Assembly: GCF_017948245.1 (NCBI RefSeq)
Contig: NZ_CP072868.1
Coordinates: forward strand, 248,001-312,000
Source: Rhizobium sp. NLR16a
Lineage (GTDB): Bacteria; Pseudomonadota; Alphaproteobacteria; Rhizobiales; Rhizobiaceae
Direction of reading: 5' to 3'
Length of the DNA stretch: 64,000 nt
Positions 26,720 to 34,682 of the stretch are shown in pieces (within the stretch, counting starts at the first letter, position 1; the number at the start of each line of letters is the position of its first letter). The translations under genes were made by a program, and so were the position numbers. Below the pieces are notes generated by a model. It made no database searches, was not told the DNA's origin, and saw only the letters and a program-made list of their open reading frames with translations.

Positions 26720-29700
26720 TTGCTCATATCCAAGATACTCGTTGCCAACCGCTCCGAAATAGCCATTCGCGTGTTCCGCGCGGCCAACGAGCTTGGAATA
26801 AAAACGGTGGCGATCTGGGCGGAGGAGGACAAGCTGGCACTGCACCGCTTCAAGGCGGACGAGAGCTATCAGGTCGGCCGCGGTCCGCATCTGGCCCGCG
26901 ATCTCGGACCGATCGAAAGTTATCTGTCGATCGACGAGGTGATCCGCGTCGCCAAGCTTTCGGGCGCCGATGCTATCCATCCGGGCTACGGCCTCTTGTC
27001 GGAAAGCCCGGAATTCGTCGATGCCTGCAACAAGGCCGGCATCATCTTCATCGGCCCGAAGGCCGATACGATGCGCCAGCTCGGCAACAAGGTCGCAGCG
27101 CGCAACCTGGCGATCTCCGTCGGCGTGCCGGTCGTGCCGGCGACCGCACCGCTGCCGGACGATATGAAGGAAGTCGCCAGGATGGCGGCCGAGATCGGTT
27201 ATCCCGTCATGCTGAAGGCCTCCTGGGGCGGCGGCGGTCGCGGCATGCGCGTCATCCGTTCCGAGGCCGATCTTGCCAAGGAAGTGACGGAAGCCAAGCG
27301 CGAAGCGATGGCCGCCTTCGGCAAGGATGAGGTCTATCTGGAAAAGCTCGTCGAGCGCGCCCGCCACGTCGAAAGCCAGATCCTCGGCGACACCCACGGC
27401 AATGTCGTGCATCTCTTCGAGCGCGACTGTTCCGTTCAGCGCCGCAATCAGAAGGTCGTCGAGCGCGCGCCCGCACCCTATCTCACCGAAGCGCAGCGCC
27501 AGGAACTCGCCGCCTATTCGCTGAAGATCGCAGAGGCGACGAACTATATCGGCGCCGGCACCGTCGAATATCTGATGGACGCCGATACCGGCAAATTCTA
27601 CTTCATCGAAGTCAATCCGCGCATCCAGGTCGAGCATACAGTGACCGAAGTCGTCACCGGCATCGATATCGTCAAGGCGCAGATCCACATCCTCGACGGC
27701 TTTGCGATCGGCACGCCGCAATCCGGCGTGCCGAAGCAGGAAGACATCCGTCTCAACGGTCACGCCCTGCAGTGCCGCGTGACGACGGAAGATCCGGAAC
27801 ATAACTTCATTCCGGATTACGGCCGCATCACCGCCTATCGCTCGGCCTCCGGCTTCGGCATTCGCCTCGACGGCGGCACCTCCTATTCCGGCGCCATCAT
27901 CACCCGCTATTACGATCCGCTGCTCGTCAAGGTCACGGCCTGGGCGCCGAACCCGCTGGAAGCCATTTCCCGCATGGATCGGGCGCTGCGCGAATTCCGC
28001 ATCCGAGGCGTGGCCACCAACCTGACCTTCCTCGAAGCGATCATCGGCCACCCGAAATTCCGCGACAACAGCTACACCACCCGCTTCATCGACACGACGC
28101 CGGAGCTCTTCCAGCAGGTCAAGCGCCAGGACCGCGCAACGAAACTCCTGACCTATCTCGCCGACGTGACCGTCAACGGCCATCCCGAGGCCAAGGACAG
28201 GCCGAAGCCGCTGGAAAATGCCGCCCGGCCGGTGGTGCCCTATGCCAATGGCAACGGCGTGAAGGACGGCACGAAGCAGCTTCTCGACACGCTTGGTCCG
28301 AAGAAATTCGGCGAGTGGATGCGCAACGAGAAGCGGGTGCTTCTGACCGACACGACGATGCGCGACGGCCACCAGTCGCTGCTTGCCACGCGCATGCGCA
28401 CCTATGACATCGCCCGCATCGCCGGCACTTATGCACATGCGCTGCCGAACCTGCTCTCGCTCGAATGCTGGGGCGGCGCCACCTTCGACGTCTCGATGCG
28501 ATTCCTCACGGAAGATCCGTGGGAGCGCCTGGCGCTGATCCGCGAAGGCGCCCCCAACCTGCTCCTGCAGATGCTGCTGCGCGGCGCCAATGGTGTCGGC
28601 TACACCAACTATCCCGACAATGTCGTCAAATACTTCGTCCGCCAGGCTGCCAAGGGCGGCATCGATCTCTTCCGCGTCTTCGACTGCCTGAATTGGGTCG
28701 AGAATATGCGGGTATCGATGGATGCGGTTGCCGAAGAGAACAAGCTCTGCGAGGCGGCGATCTGCTATACCGGCGACATCCTGAACTCGGCGCGGCCGAA
28801 GTACGACTTGAAGTACTATACCGATCTTGCCGTCGAGCTCGAAAAGGCCGGGGCTCACATCATCGCGCTCAAGGACATGGCGGGCCTGTTGAAGCCTGCG
28901 GCGGCGAAGGTTCTGTTCAAGGCGCTGCGCGAGGCGACCGGTCTGCCGATCCACTTCCACACGCATGACACTTCGGGCATTGCGGCGGCGACCGTCCTTG
29001 CCGCGGTCGAAGCCGGGGTCGATGCCGTCGATGCGGCAATGGATGCGCTCTCCGGCAATACCTCGCAGCCCTGTCTCGGCTCGATCGTCGAGGCGCTCTC
29101 CGGCTCCGAGCGCGATCCCGGCCTCGATCCGGAATGGATCCGCCGCATCTCCTTCTATTGGGAAGCGGTGCGCAACCAGTATGCCGCCTTCGAAAGCGAT
29201 CTCAAGGGGCCGGCATCGGAGGTCTATCTCCATGAAATGCCGGGTGGCCAGTTCACCAACCTCAAGGAGCAGGCCCGCTCGCTGGGGCTGGAAACCCGCT
29301 GGCATCAGGTGGCGCAGGCCTATGCCGACGCCAACCAGATGTTCGGCGACATCGTCAAGGTGACGCCGTCCTCCAAGGTCGTTGGCGACATGGCGCTGAT
29401 GATGGTCTCCCAGGACCTGACCGTCGCCGATGTCGTCAGCCCCGACCGCGAAGTCTCGTTCCCCGAATCGGTGGTGTCGATGCTGAAGGGTGATCTCGGC
29501 CAGCCGCCGTCGGGATGGCCGGAAGCGCTGCAGAAGAAGGCATTGAAGGGCGAAAAACCCTATACGGTGCGGCCGGGCTCACTGCTCAAGGAAGCCGATC
29601 TCGATGCGGAACGCAAGGTCATCGAAAAGAAGCTGGAGCGCGAGGTCAGCGACTTCGAATTCGCTTCCTATCTGATGTATCCGAAGGTCTTCACCGATTT

Positions 29701-30184
29701 TGCGCTTGCCTCGGATACCTACGGTCCGGTCTCCGTGCTGCCGACGCCAGCCTATTTCTACGGGTTGGCGGACGGCGAGGAGCTGTTCGCCGACATCGAG
29801 AAGGGCAAGACGCTCGTCATCGTCAACCAGGCGATGAGCGCAACCGACAGCCAGGGCATGGTCACCGTCTTCTTCGAGCTCAACGGCCAGCCGCGCCGCA
29901 TCAAGGTGCCCGACCGGGCCCATGGGGCGACCGGGGCGGCCGTGCGCCGCAAGGCCGAGATCGGCAACGCCGCCCATGTCGGCGCACCGATGCCTGGCGT
30001 CATCAGCCGCGTCTTCGCCTCGCCGGGCCAGGCCGTCAGTGCCGGCGACGTGCTCGTCTCCATCGAAGCGATGAAGATGGAAACCGCGATCCACGCGGAA
30101 AAGGACGGCACCATTGCCGAAGTGCTGGTCAAGGCCGGCGACCAGATCGATGCGAAGGATCTGCTGGTGGTTTACGGCGGATGA
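26720..30184 (+). CDS. pyc: Pyruvate carboxylase
   Basis: A 1154-residue biotin enzyme that makes oxaloacetate from pyruvate, bicarbonate and ATP. Order: biotin carboxylase (residues 1 to about 460, with KASWGGGGRGMR as ATP loop and EVNPRIQVEHTVTE), carboxyltransferase (TDTTMRDGHQSLLATRMRT near 545, metal His pair in HFHTHDTSG near 750), and biotin carrier at the end with EAMKMET, the modified Lys being residue 1119. It begins with TTG, seven bases after GGAGGAG at 26707-26712. Length and sequence agree with my memory of the R. etli enzyme, with scattered substitutions. It is a single-gene unit with its own terminator. Confidence 0.97.
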   Translation: MLISKILVANRSEIAIRVFRAANELGIKTVAIWAEEDKLALHRFKADESYQVGRGPHLARDLGPIESYLSIDEVIRVAKLSGADAIHPGYGLLSESPEFVDACNKAGIIFIGPKADTMRQLGNKVAARNLAISVGVPVVPATAPLPDDMKEVARMAAEIGYPVMLKASWGGGGRGMRVIRSEADLAKEVTEAKREAMAAFGKDEVYLEKLVERARHVESQILGDTHGNVVHLFERDCSVQRRNQKVVERAPAPYLTEAQRQELAAYSLKIAEATNYIGAGTVEYLMDADTGKFYFIEVNPRIQVEHTVTEVVTGIDIVKAQIHILDGFAIGTPQSGVPKQEDIRLNGHALQCRVTTEDPEHNFIPDYGRITAYRSASGFGIRLDGGTSYSGAIITRYYDPLLVKVTAWAPNPLEAISRMDRALREFRIRGVATNLTFLEAIIGHPKFRDNSYTTRFIDTTPELFQQVKRQDRATKLLTYLADVTVNGHPEAKDRPKPLENAARPVVPYANGNGVKDGTKQLLDTLGPKKFGEWMRNEKRVLLTDTTMRDGHQSLLATRMRTYDIARIAGTYAHALPNLLSLECWGGATFDVSMRFLTEDPWERLALIREGAPNLLLQMLLRGANGVGYTNYPDNVVKYFVRQAAKGGIDLFRVFDCLNWVENMRVSMDAVAEENKLCEAAICYTGDILNSARPKYDLKYYTDLAVELEKAGAHIIALKDMAGLLKPAAAKVLFKALREATGLPIHFHTHDTSGIAAATVLAAVEAGVDAVDAAMDALSGNTSQPCLGSIVEALSGSERDPGLDPEWIRRISFYWEAVRNQYAAFESDLKGPASEVYLHEMPGGQFTNLKEQARSLGLETRWHQVAQAYADANQMFGDIVKVTPSSKVVGDMALMMVSQDLTVADVVSPDREVSFPESVVSMLKGDLGQPPSGWPEALQKKALKGEKPYTVRPGSLLKEADLDAERKVIEKKLEREVSDFEFASYLMYPKVFTDFALASDTYGPVSVLPTPAYFYGLADGEELFADIEKGKTLVIVNQAMSATDSQGMVTVFFELNGQPRRIKVPDRAHGATGAAVRRKAEIGNAAHVGAPMPGVISRVFASPGQAVSAGDVLVSIEAMKMETAIHAEKDGTIAEVLVKAGDQIDAKDLLVVYGG

Positions 30185-30290
30185 GCGACCGACACGAAAG
30201 TTTCGTCCGCCAATCCCTGCCAGGCAGAGCTGATCACCCGATTGTGTAGAGCTAGTCTGTTAAAAGGTCGATCTTTTTGAAAGGCTAGCG

Positions 30291-30323
30291 GCCTCCTCGC
30301 CTTGCCCGGCCGGGAGGCTTTTT
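30291..30323 (+). terminator. Intrinsic terminator after pyc
   Basis: GCCTCC at 30291-30296 pairs with GGGAGGC at 30312-30318, with additional pairing possible inside, followed by TTTTT. It sits about 110 bp after the pyc stop and before the FMN reductase gene. Confidence 0.75.
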
Positions 30324-30372
30324 CGTAGACTTGCGTGCCTGCCCCTCCCAAAATCAATCAGGAAACAATTTC

Positions 30373-30945
30373 ATGAGCAAATTGAAGATCGCCGTCATCG
30401 TCGGCAGCACTCGTATTGGCCGTTTCGCCGAACATCCGGCAAAATGGATCGCCGAGCTCGTCGGCCAACGCTCCGATCTCGAAGTCGAGGTTCTCGATCT
30501 TCTCGACTATCCCATGCATTTCTTTGGCGAAGAGCGCGCCACCACGGTGGAAAGCGACACCGCCGAGCGCTGGAAGAAGAAGCTGCGCGAATTCGACGGC
30601 TACATATTCACCGTCGCCGAGTACAATCATGCACCGACGGCGGTTCTGAAGAACGCTATCGATCTCGGCGAGTTCCTCCAGAAGCCGGTCGCCTTCGTCG
30701 GCTACGGCGGCGTCGGCGGTGCGCGGGCCGTCGAGCATCTGAGGCTGATCTTCGTGGAAATGGGCGCTGCCTCGGTGAAAACGGGCGTGCACATCGCTTT
30801 CAGCGAATATCTGAGCGTGCTCAAGGAAGGCAAGAGCCTTGGCGATTACCCGCACCTCAACGAGGCGGCGAAGAACCAGCTCGATCAGCTCATCTGGTGG
30901 GGCAATGCGTTGAAGGCGGCGCGTTCGGTCGTCACCTCAGCCTGA
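30373..30945 (+). CDS. NAD(P)H-dependent FMN reductase (flavodoxin-like)
   Basis: A 190-residue protein of the NADPH-dependent FMN reductase family. The phosphate-binding loop is IVGSTRIGRFAEHPAKW at the N-terminus, and the flavin-contacting block is VAEYNHAPTAVLKNAIDLG; GYGGVGGARAVEHL follows. The ATG at 30373 follows AGGAAA; an in-frame start at 30331 lies inside the terminator region and is unlikely. The physiological acceptor (quinone, azo, metal) cannot be told. Monocistronic by context. Confidence 0.85.
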   Translation: MSKLKIAVIVGSTRIGRFAEHPAKWIAELVGQRSDLEVEVLDLLDYPMHFFGEERATTVESDTAERWKKKLREFDGYIFTVAEYNHAPTAVLKNAIDLGEFLQKPVAFVGYGGVGGARAVEHLRLIFVEMGAASVKTGVHIAFSEYLSVLKEGKSLGDYPHLNEAAKNQLDQLIWWGNALKAARSVVTSA

Positions 30946-30968
30946 GGCAGGTGGCTTAAAATCAAAGC

Positions 30969-30998
30969 GTCTCACGTGAATCACGATTCACGTGAGAC
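30969..30998. repeat. Near-perfect 30-bp palindrome with two TCACGTGA units
   Basis: Arms of 14 bp (30969-30982 and 30985-30998) are perfectly complementary around a 2-bp centre. Each arm contains the 8-bp palindrome TCACGTGA (30972-30979, 30988-30995), so the units are also direct repeats. It lies 24 bp after the FMN reductase stop. It may end transcription as a hairpin or bind a protein dimer; no T-run follows directly. Confidence 0.7.
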
Positions 30999-31000
30999 AA

Positions 31001-31100
31001 GAGCAATTCCAGCAAAAGTGTGCAGCGGTTTTGCATTCGGAATTGCGTGAAAACATAGAGATAGAACAATTCCTTGATTCGAAGAGAAACGGAATTGCAC
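31001..31100. repeat. Nested-palindrome intergenic repeat of the rhizobial type
   Basis: Two consecutive palindromic blocks. In the first, GCAATTCC (31003-31010) pairs with GGAATTGC (31039-31046) and, inside it, GCAAAA (31012-31017) with TTTTGC (31029-31034). In the second, CAATTCC (31067-31073) pairs with GGAATTG (31091-31097). The pattern agrees with dispersed elements I remember from rhizobial intergenic DNA, but copy number cannot be judged from this window, where I saw only one. It abuts the stop codon of the amino-acid ABC ATPase gene at 31100-31102. Confidence 0.6.
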
Positions 31101-31861
31101 TAGATGTCATATGTGTGGGCAGCGTTGATCGTCGATATGAAGCGCTTGGTGCGTTCGCGCTTGGGCGCGCTGAAAATGGCTTTCGCGCTGCCCGTTTCCA
31201 CCACGCTCCCGGCCTCCAGGAAGACGACGTCATTCGCGATTTTCGAGGCGAGCCGGAGATCGTGGGTGGCCATGACCATCGTCGTGCCTTCGCGGGCAAG
31301 CTGGCCCAGCACATCGACCACTTCCGCCGAGAGTTCCGGATCGAGCGCCGAGGTCGGCTCGTCGCAGAGAAGCACCCGTGGCGACGGCGCAAGGGCCCGG
31401 GCGATTGCCACGCGTTGCTGCTGACCACCCGATAAGGTCGAAGGCCAGGCATCGGTCTTGTGCGCCATGCCGACCTTGGTCAGCAGTTCCATGGCGTGTT
31501 CGCGCGCTTTCTCCTTCGGCCACTTCAGCACCGTGACCAGACCTTCCATAACGTTTTCGATCGCGGTCTGATGCGGAAAGAGCTGGAAATTCTGGAAGAC
31601 CATGCCGGTCTGACGGCGGATTTTCTGGATCGCCTGCCAGCCCAAGCGTTTGCCGGGCGCGAAGGAAAGCTCTTCCTCGCCGAGGCGGATCGCGCCTGAT
31701 GTCGGGATCTCGAGCAGGTTGATGCAGCGCAGTAGCGTGCTCTTGCCACCGCCGGACGGCCCGACGAGCGCGGTGACGCTGCCCTCGGGAATGCGGACGC
31801 TGATATCCTTCAGAATGACGGCATCACCGAAGCGCTTCTCGATGTTGGAAAGCTCGATCAT
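31100..31861 (-). CDS. Cystine-type polar amino-acid ABC transporter ATPase
   Basis: A 253-residue ATPase of the HisP/GlnQ/TcyC class: Walker A GPSGGGKST, Q-loop MVFQNFQLFPHQTAIENV, signature LSGGQQQRVAIARAL, Walker B LLCDEPTSALDPE and switch ATHDLRLA. The start at 31861 overlaps the permease stop as ATGA. An open frame extends upstream through the permease and beyond, but that reading is not coding. Third gene of a binding protein-permease-ATPase operon on the minus strand. Confidence 0.92.
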   Translation of the reverse strand: MIELSNIEKRFGDAVILKDISVRIPEGSVTALVGPSGGGKSTLLRCINLLEIPTSGAIRLGEEELSFAPGKRLGWQAIQKIRRQTGMVFQNFQLFPHQTAIENVMEGLVTVLKWPKEKAREHAMELLTKVGMAHKTDAWPSTLSGGQQQRVAIARALAPSPRVLLCDEPTSALDPELSAEVVDVLGQLAREGTTMVMATHDLRLASKIANDVVFLEAGSVVETGSAKAIFSAPKRERTKRFISTINAAHTYDI

Positions 31862-32538
31862 GCGTTTGCCTCCAGCATGCCGCCATAACGTGCGAAACGA
31901 CGTTCCAGCCGCACCTGCAGCTGCGAGAGGACGGAGCTCAGGGCGAGATAGATCAGCGCCGCCTCGATATAGAGGATCAGCGGCTCGTAGGTGGTGGCGA
32001 CGATGCGTTGTGCCGCCTGGAAGAGCTCCGGCACGGTGATGGCGGCCGCAAGCGAGGTATCCTTGACCAGCGAGATGAAGGTGTTCGACAGAGGCGGCAC
32101 GGCGACGCGGCCGGCCTGTGGCAGGATCGTCCGGCTCATCGCCTGGCGCCAGCTCATACCGATCGAATAGGCCGCTTCCCACTGGCCCTTCGGCACGGAG
32201 GAGATGACCGCGCGGATGATCTCTGAGCTGTAGGCGCCGATATTCAGGGTGAAGCCGATCAGCGCGGCAGGAAAGGCGTCGAGCAGGATGCCGATGCTCG
32301 GCAGCCCATAAAAGATCACGAAGAGCTGGACGAGCAGCGGCGTGCCGCGAATGACCCAGACATAGAAACGGGCAATCGCCGCGACGGGCGTCGGGCCGAA
32401 AAGGCGGGCGATCGCCGTGATCAGGCCGAGGATCAGACCAAAGACGAAGGAGAGCAGCGTCAGCGGAATGGTGAAGATCAATCCCGCCCAGAGGAGCGAG
32501 GGAAGCGATTCCGCCATCAGTTCGAGCCAGTGCGGCAA
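31858..32538 (-). CDS. Cystine-type amino-acid ABC transporter permease
   Basis: A 226-residue permease of the His/Glu/Gln/Arg/cystine family, with a first helix LLWAGLIFTIPLTLLSFVFGLILGL and the conserved EAA-like loop SSVPKGQWEAAYSIGMSWRQAMSRTILPQA. The start chosen is TTG at 32538 (reading MPHWLELMAESL) because GAGGG lies eight bases upstream; the ATG at 32517 has no ribosome site, and the longer reading from 32592 runs into the intergenic repeat. The stop overlaps the ATPase start. Confidence 0.88.
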   Translation of the reverse strand: MPHWLELMAESLPSLLWAGLIFTIPLTLLSFVFGLILGLITAIARLFGPTPVAAIARFYVWVIRGTPLLVQLFVIFYGLPSIGILLDAFPAALIGFTLNIGAYSSEIIRAVISSVPKGQWEAAYSIGMSWRQAMSRTILPQAGRVAVPPLSNTFISLVKDTSLAAAITVPELFQAAQRIVATTYEPLILYIEAALIYLALSSVLSQLQVRLERRFARYGGMLEANA

Positions 32539-32581
32539 GGGATATTCCCTCTCGTCGGTTGAGCAGTGATACTTCGAAATA

Positions 32582-32730
32582 CCCCTCCCCAACCCCTTCC
32601 CACAAGGGGCAGGGACTTAATCTGCCTCCCGCGCTGCATGAAATGACCACCGTGCTGCAAGTCGGGACCTCTATTTTGAGGTGAGGCGGTCCCACGGCCA
32701 AAGCCCCTCCCCCTTGTGGGGAGGGAGGGG
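32582..32730. repeat. MITE-like inverted repeat between binding-protein and permease genes
   Basis: A 149-bp element whose ends are C/G-rich inverted arms: left 32582-32614, right 32704-32730. The arms share a perfect 11-bp core, CCCACAAGGGG (32599-32609) and CCCCTTGTGGG (32710-32720). The centre has no ORF. It fills the gap between the binding-protein stop (32748) and the permease start (32538) on the minus strand, so transcription of the operon must pass through a long potential hairpin. It resembles non-autonomous intergenic elements; the family is not identified. Confidence 0.6.
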
Positions 32731-32747
32731 AGTTTTTTAGACGAAGC

Positions 32748-33521
32748 TTACTTCGAGACGTCCTGGCCGAAATATTTGTCGGCGATCTTCTTGTAAGTGC
32801 CGTCGGCCTTGATATCGGCGAGCGCCTTATTAATCGCTTCCAGCAGTTCCGGCTCGTTCTTGCGGATGATGACGCCGGAGTAATCGGCATTTTCCTGCTG
32901 GGCGGCGATCTTTACCGGCGCGTCCGGCTTGTGCTTCTTGAAGTCGAGGAAGGAGAGGCTGTCGTTGATCGTCGCATCGGCGCGTTTGGTCAGCACAAGC
33001 TGGATCGACTGGTCGAAACCGTCCGTGCCCACGAGCTCGGCCCCGGATTCGGTGGCGATCTTGCCGAAGTTGCTGGTCAGCGACTGGGCTGATTTCTTGC
33101 CCTTCAGGTCGGCGAAGGTCTTGATGCTGTCATCGCCGTCGCGGACGATCAGCACGGCCTTGGAAGCGATATAGGGCTCGGAGAAATCGTATTTCTGCTT
33201 GCGGGCTTCGGTGATGCCGACCTGATTGATGACAGTGTCGTAACGCTTGGCGTCGAGGCCGGCGATCAGGCCGTCCCATTTGCCTTCGACGAACTCGGCC
33301 TTGACACCGAGCTTGGCGGCGATGGCTTCGCCGATCTCGACGTCGAAGCCGACCAGCTTGCCGCTTTCGTCATGATAGGTGAAGGGCGCATAGGTGCCCT
33401 CGGTGCCGATCTTGAAGACGCCGGCCGATTTGATGGCGGCGAGGTTTTCGCCGGCATGGGCGGGCAGGAGGGCCGCGACGTGAATAAGGGTAGCGGCGGC
33501 GACGGTTTTCAACCAGTTCAT
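32748..33521 (-). CDS. Cystine-type amino-acid ABC transporter binding protein (FliY/TcyA-like)
   Basis: A 257-residue periplasmic binding protein (SBP_bac_3). The ATG at 33521 gives a signal peptide MNWLKTVAAATLIHVAALLPAHA cut after AHA; an ATG four codons upstream is also possible. GVFKIGTEGTYAPFTYHDESG, FVEGKWDGLIAGLDAKRYD and DFSEPYI are the family blocks, and the closest match I recognise is the FliY cystine binder. First gene of the minus-strand importer operon; cystine is the best guess for the ligand. Confidence 0.9.
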   Translation of the reverse strand: MNWLKTVAAATLIHVAALLPAHAGENLAAIKSAGVFKIGTEGTYAPFTYHDESGKLVGFDVEIGEAIAAKLGVKAEFVEGKWDGLIAGLDAKRYDTVINQVGITEARKQKYDFSEPYIASKAVLIVRDGDDSIKTFADLKGKKSAQSLTSNFGKIATESGAELVGTDGFDQSIQLVLTKRADATINDSLSFLDFKKHKPDAPVKIAAQQENADYSGVIIRKNEPELLEAINKALADIKADGTYKKIADKYFGQDVSK

Positions 33522-33842
33522 TGTTCTGTCCATCCTTGGGAGGTTGCGATCGGATGAGCGATACTTTGCAGAAAACTAGGGCGCCGGAAGCGTAGAAAAC
33601 TGCGAATAAAAGCAGCAACTGCAAATATTTTTCTCAAGAGTCGCCCTCCACGCACGAATTCCATGAAAGTGGCGTCGCCGCGGTCACGCTCCAACCTTTC
33701 TCTCAGCGACCAATCGAAGACGCGCTTTGATGATTCAATTTTGTTTCACTGCGTCAGGAAACGTGTAACCGCGCATATTGCCTGCACGATCATAAGCGTT
33801 TATGCACGTTTATGTCAGTTCAGCGATTGATCCGGTAGGAAC
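33522..33842. promoter_or_regulatory. Divergent region before the cystine-type operon and the DeoR gene
   Basis: About 320 bp between two divergent genes. Near the DeoR gene, CGTTTATG is repeated at 33797-33804 and 33807-33814 with a 10-bp period, and CATAA at 33791-33795 makes an inverted pair with the first TTATG. This is a plausible DeoR-family autoregulatory operator. No confident -10/-35 pair was assigned. Confidence 0.4.
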
Positions 33843-34619
33843 ATGCAGGATTTTTTATTGCGAGAGCGCCAAGGCGTCATTTCCGAGCGGCTGCGGCTGA
33901 ATGGCCGCGTGCTGGCGGCGGAACTTGCGCTCGAATTCGGCGTCTCCGAGGATACGGTGCGGCGCGACCTGCGTGAGATGGCGGCGGCGGGCCTCTGCGA
34001 GCGGGTCTATGGCGGCGCCTTGCCCGTGTCGCCGGCGCATGGAAGCCTGACGCAGCGCACGGGATTTGCTGCCGACCGCAAGCAGGCCTTGGCGCGGGCT
34101 GCGGCAATGCAGATCGCTGCCGGTTCCTGCGTGTTTTTCGATGCCGGGAGCACCAATCTGGCGATTGCCAATGCTCTACCTGCCGAACTCGAACTGACGG
34201 CTGCGACGAATGCGCCGGTGATCGCCGCGGCGCTCATCGACAAGCCTGCGGTCAACGTCATCGTGATCGGCGGCATGGTGGACCGGCAGACGGGTGGAGC
34301 GCTCGGCGCCAAGGCCTTGCGGGATATGGAGCAGATTTCGCCCGATCTCTGCATTCTCGGCGCCTGCGGCATCGATCTCGAGGCCGGCATCACGACCTTC
34401 GGTTTCGAGGATGCGGAGTTCAAGCGGTTTGCGGCATCGAGAAGCAAAAAGGTGATGGCGGCAGTAACCTCGGAGAAATTCGGCACGGCTGCGCCCCACA
34501 GCATCCTTCCGGTTGCGCATTGCGAATGCCTGGTCGTCGAGCACGATGCCGATCCCGGCGTTCTTGCGGGTTATCGCGAGCGCGGCTGCCGGACCGTTAT
34601 CGCCGAAAAAACGAACTGA
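33843..34619 (+). CDS. DeoR-family transcriptional regulator
   Basis: A 258-residue regulator with an N-terminal winged helix-turn-helix (VLAAELALEFGVSEDTVRRDLREMAAAGLCERVYGGAL), the classic DeoR signature, followed by the sugar-phosphate-binding DeoRC domain (FFDAGSTNLAIANALP, LGACGIDLEAGITTFGFEDAEFKR). It probably represses a sugar or polyol catabolic gene set; the effector is unknown. The MFS permease gene 63 bp downstream is the obvious candidate target. Confidence 0.9.
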   Translation: MQDFLLRERQGVISERLRLNGRVLAAELALEFGVSEDTVRRDLREMAAAGLCERVYGGALPVSPAHGSLTQRTGFAADRKQALARAAAMQIAAGSCVFFDAGSTNLAIANALPAELELTAATNAPVIAAALIDKPAVNVIVIGGMVDRQTGGALGAKALRDMEQISPDLCILGACGIDLEAGITTFGFEDAEFKRFAASRSKKVMAAVTSEKFGTAAPHSILPVAHCECLVVEHDADPGVLAGYRERGCRTVIAEKTN

Positions 34620-34682
34620 GCCGTCGTCACGGAGTTTAGAAAAACGGGGGCTCCCAAGCCCGATAGCGAGGAAAGACCGAAA

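Noticed and set aside
26420..29305. 961-codon open frame on the minus strand opposite expR and pyc
   Set aside because: Complete overlap with two well-supported genes, low-complexity composition, no ribosome site.
31862..32890. Upstream extension of the amino-acid ABC ATPase frame
   Set aside because: It runs through the permease gene and the inverted repeat; not a real fusion.
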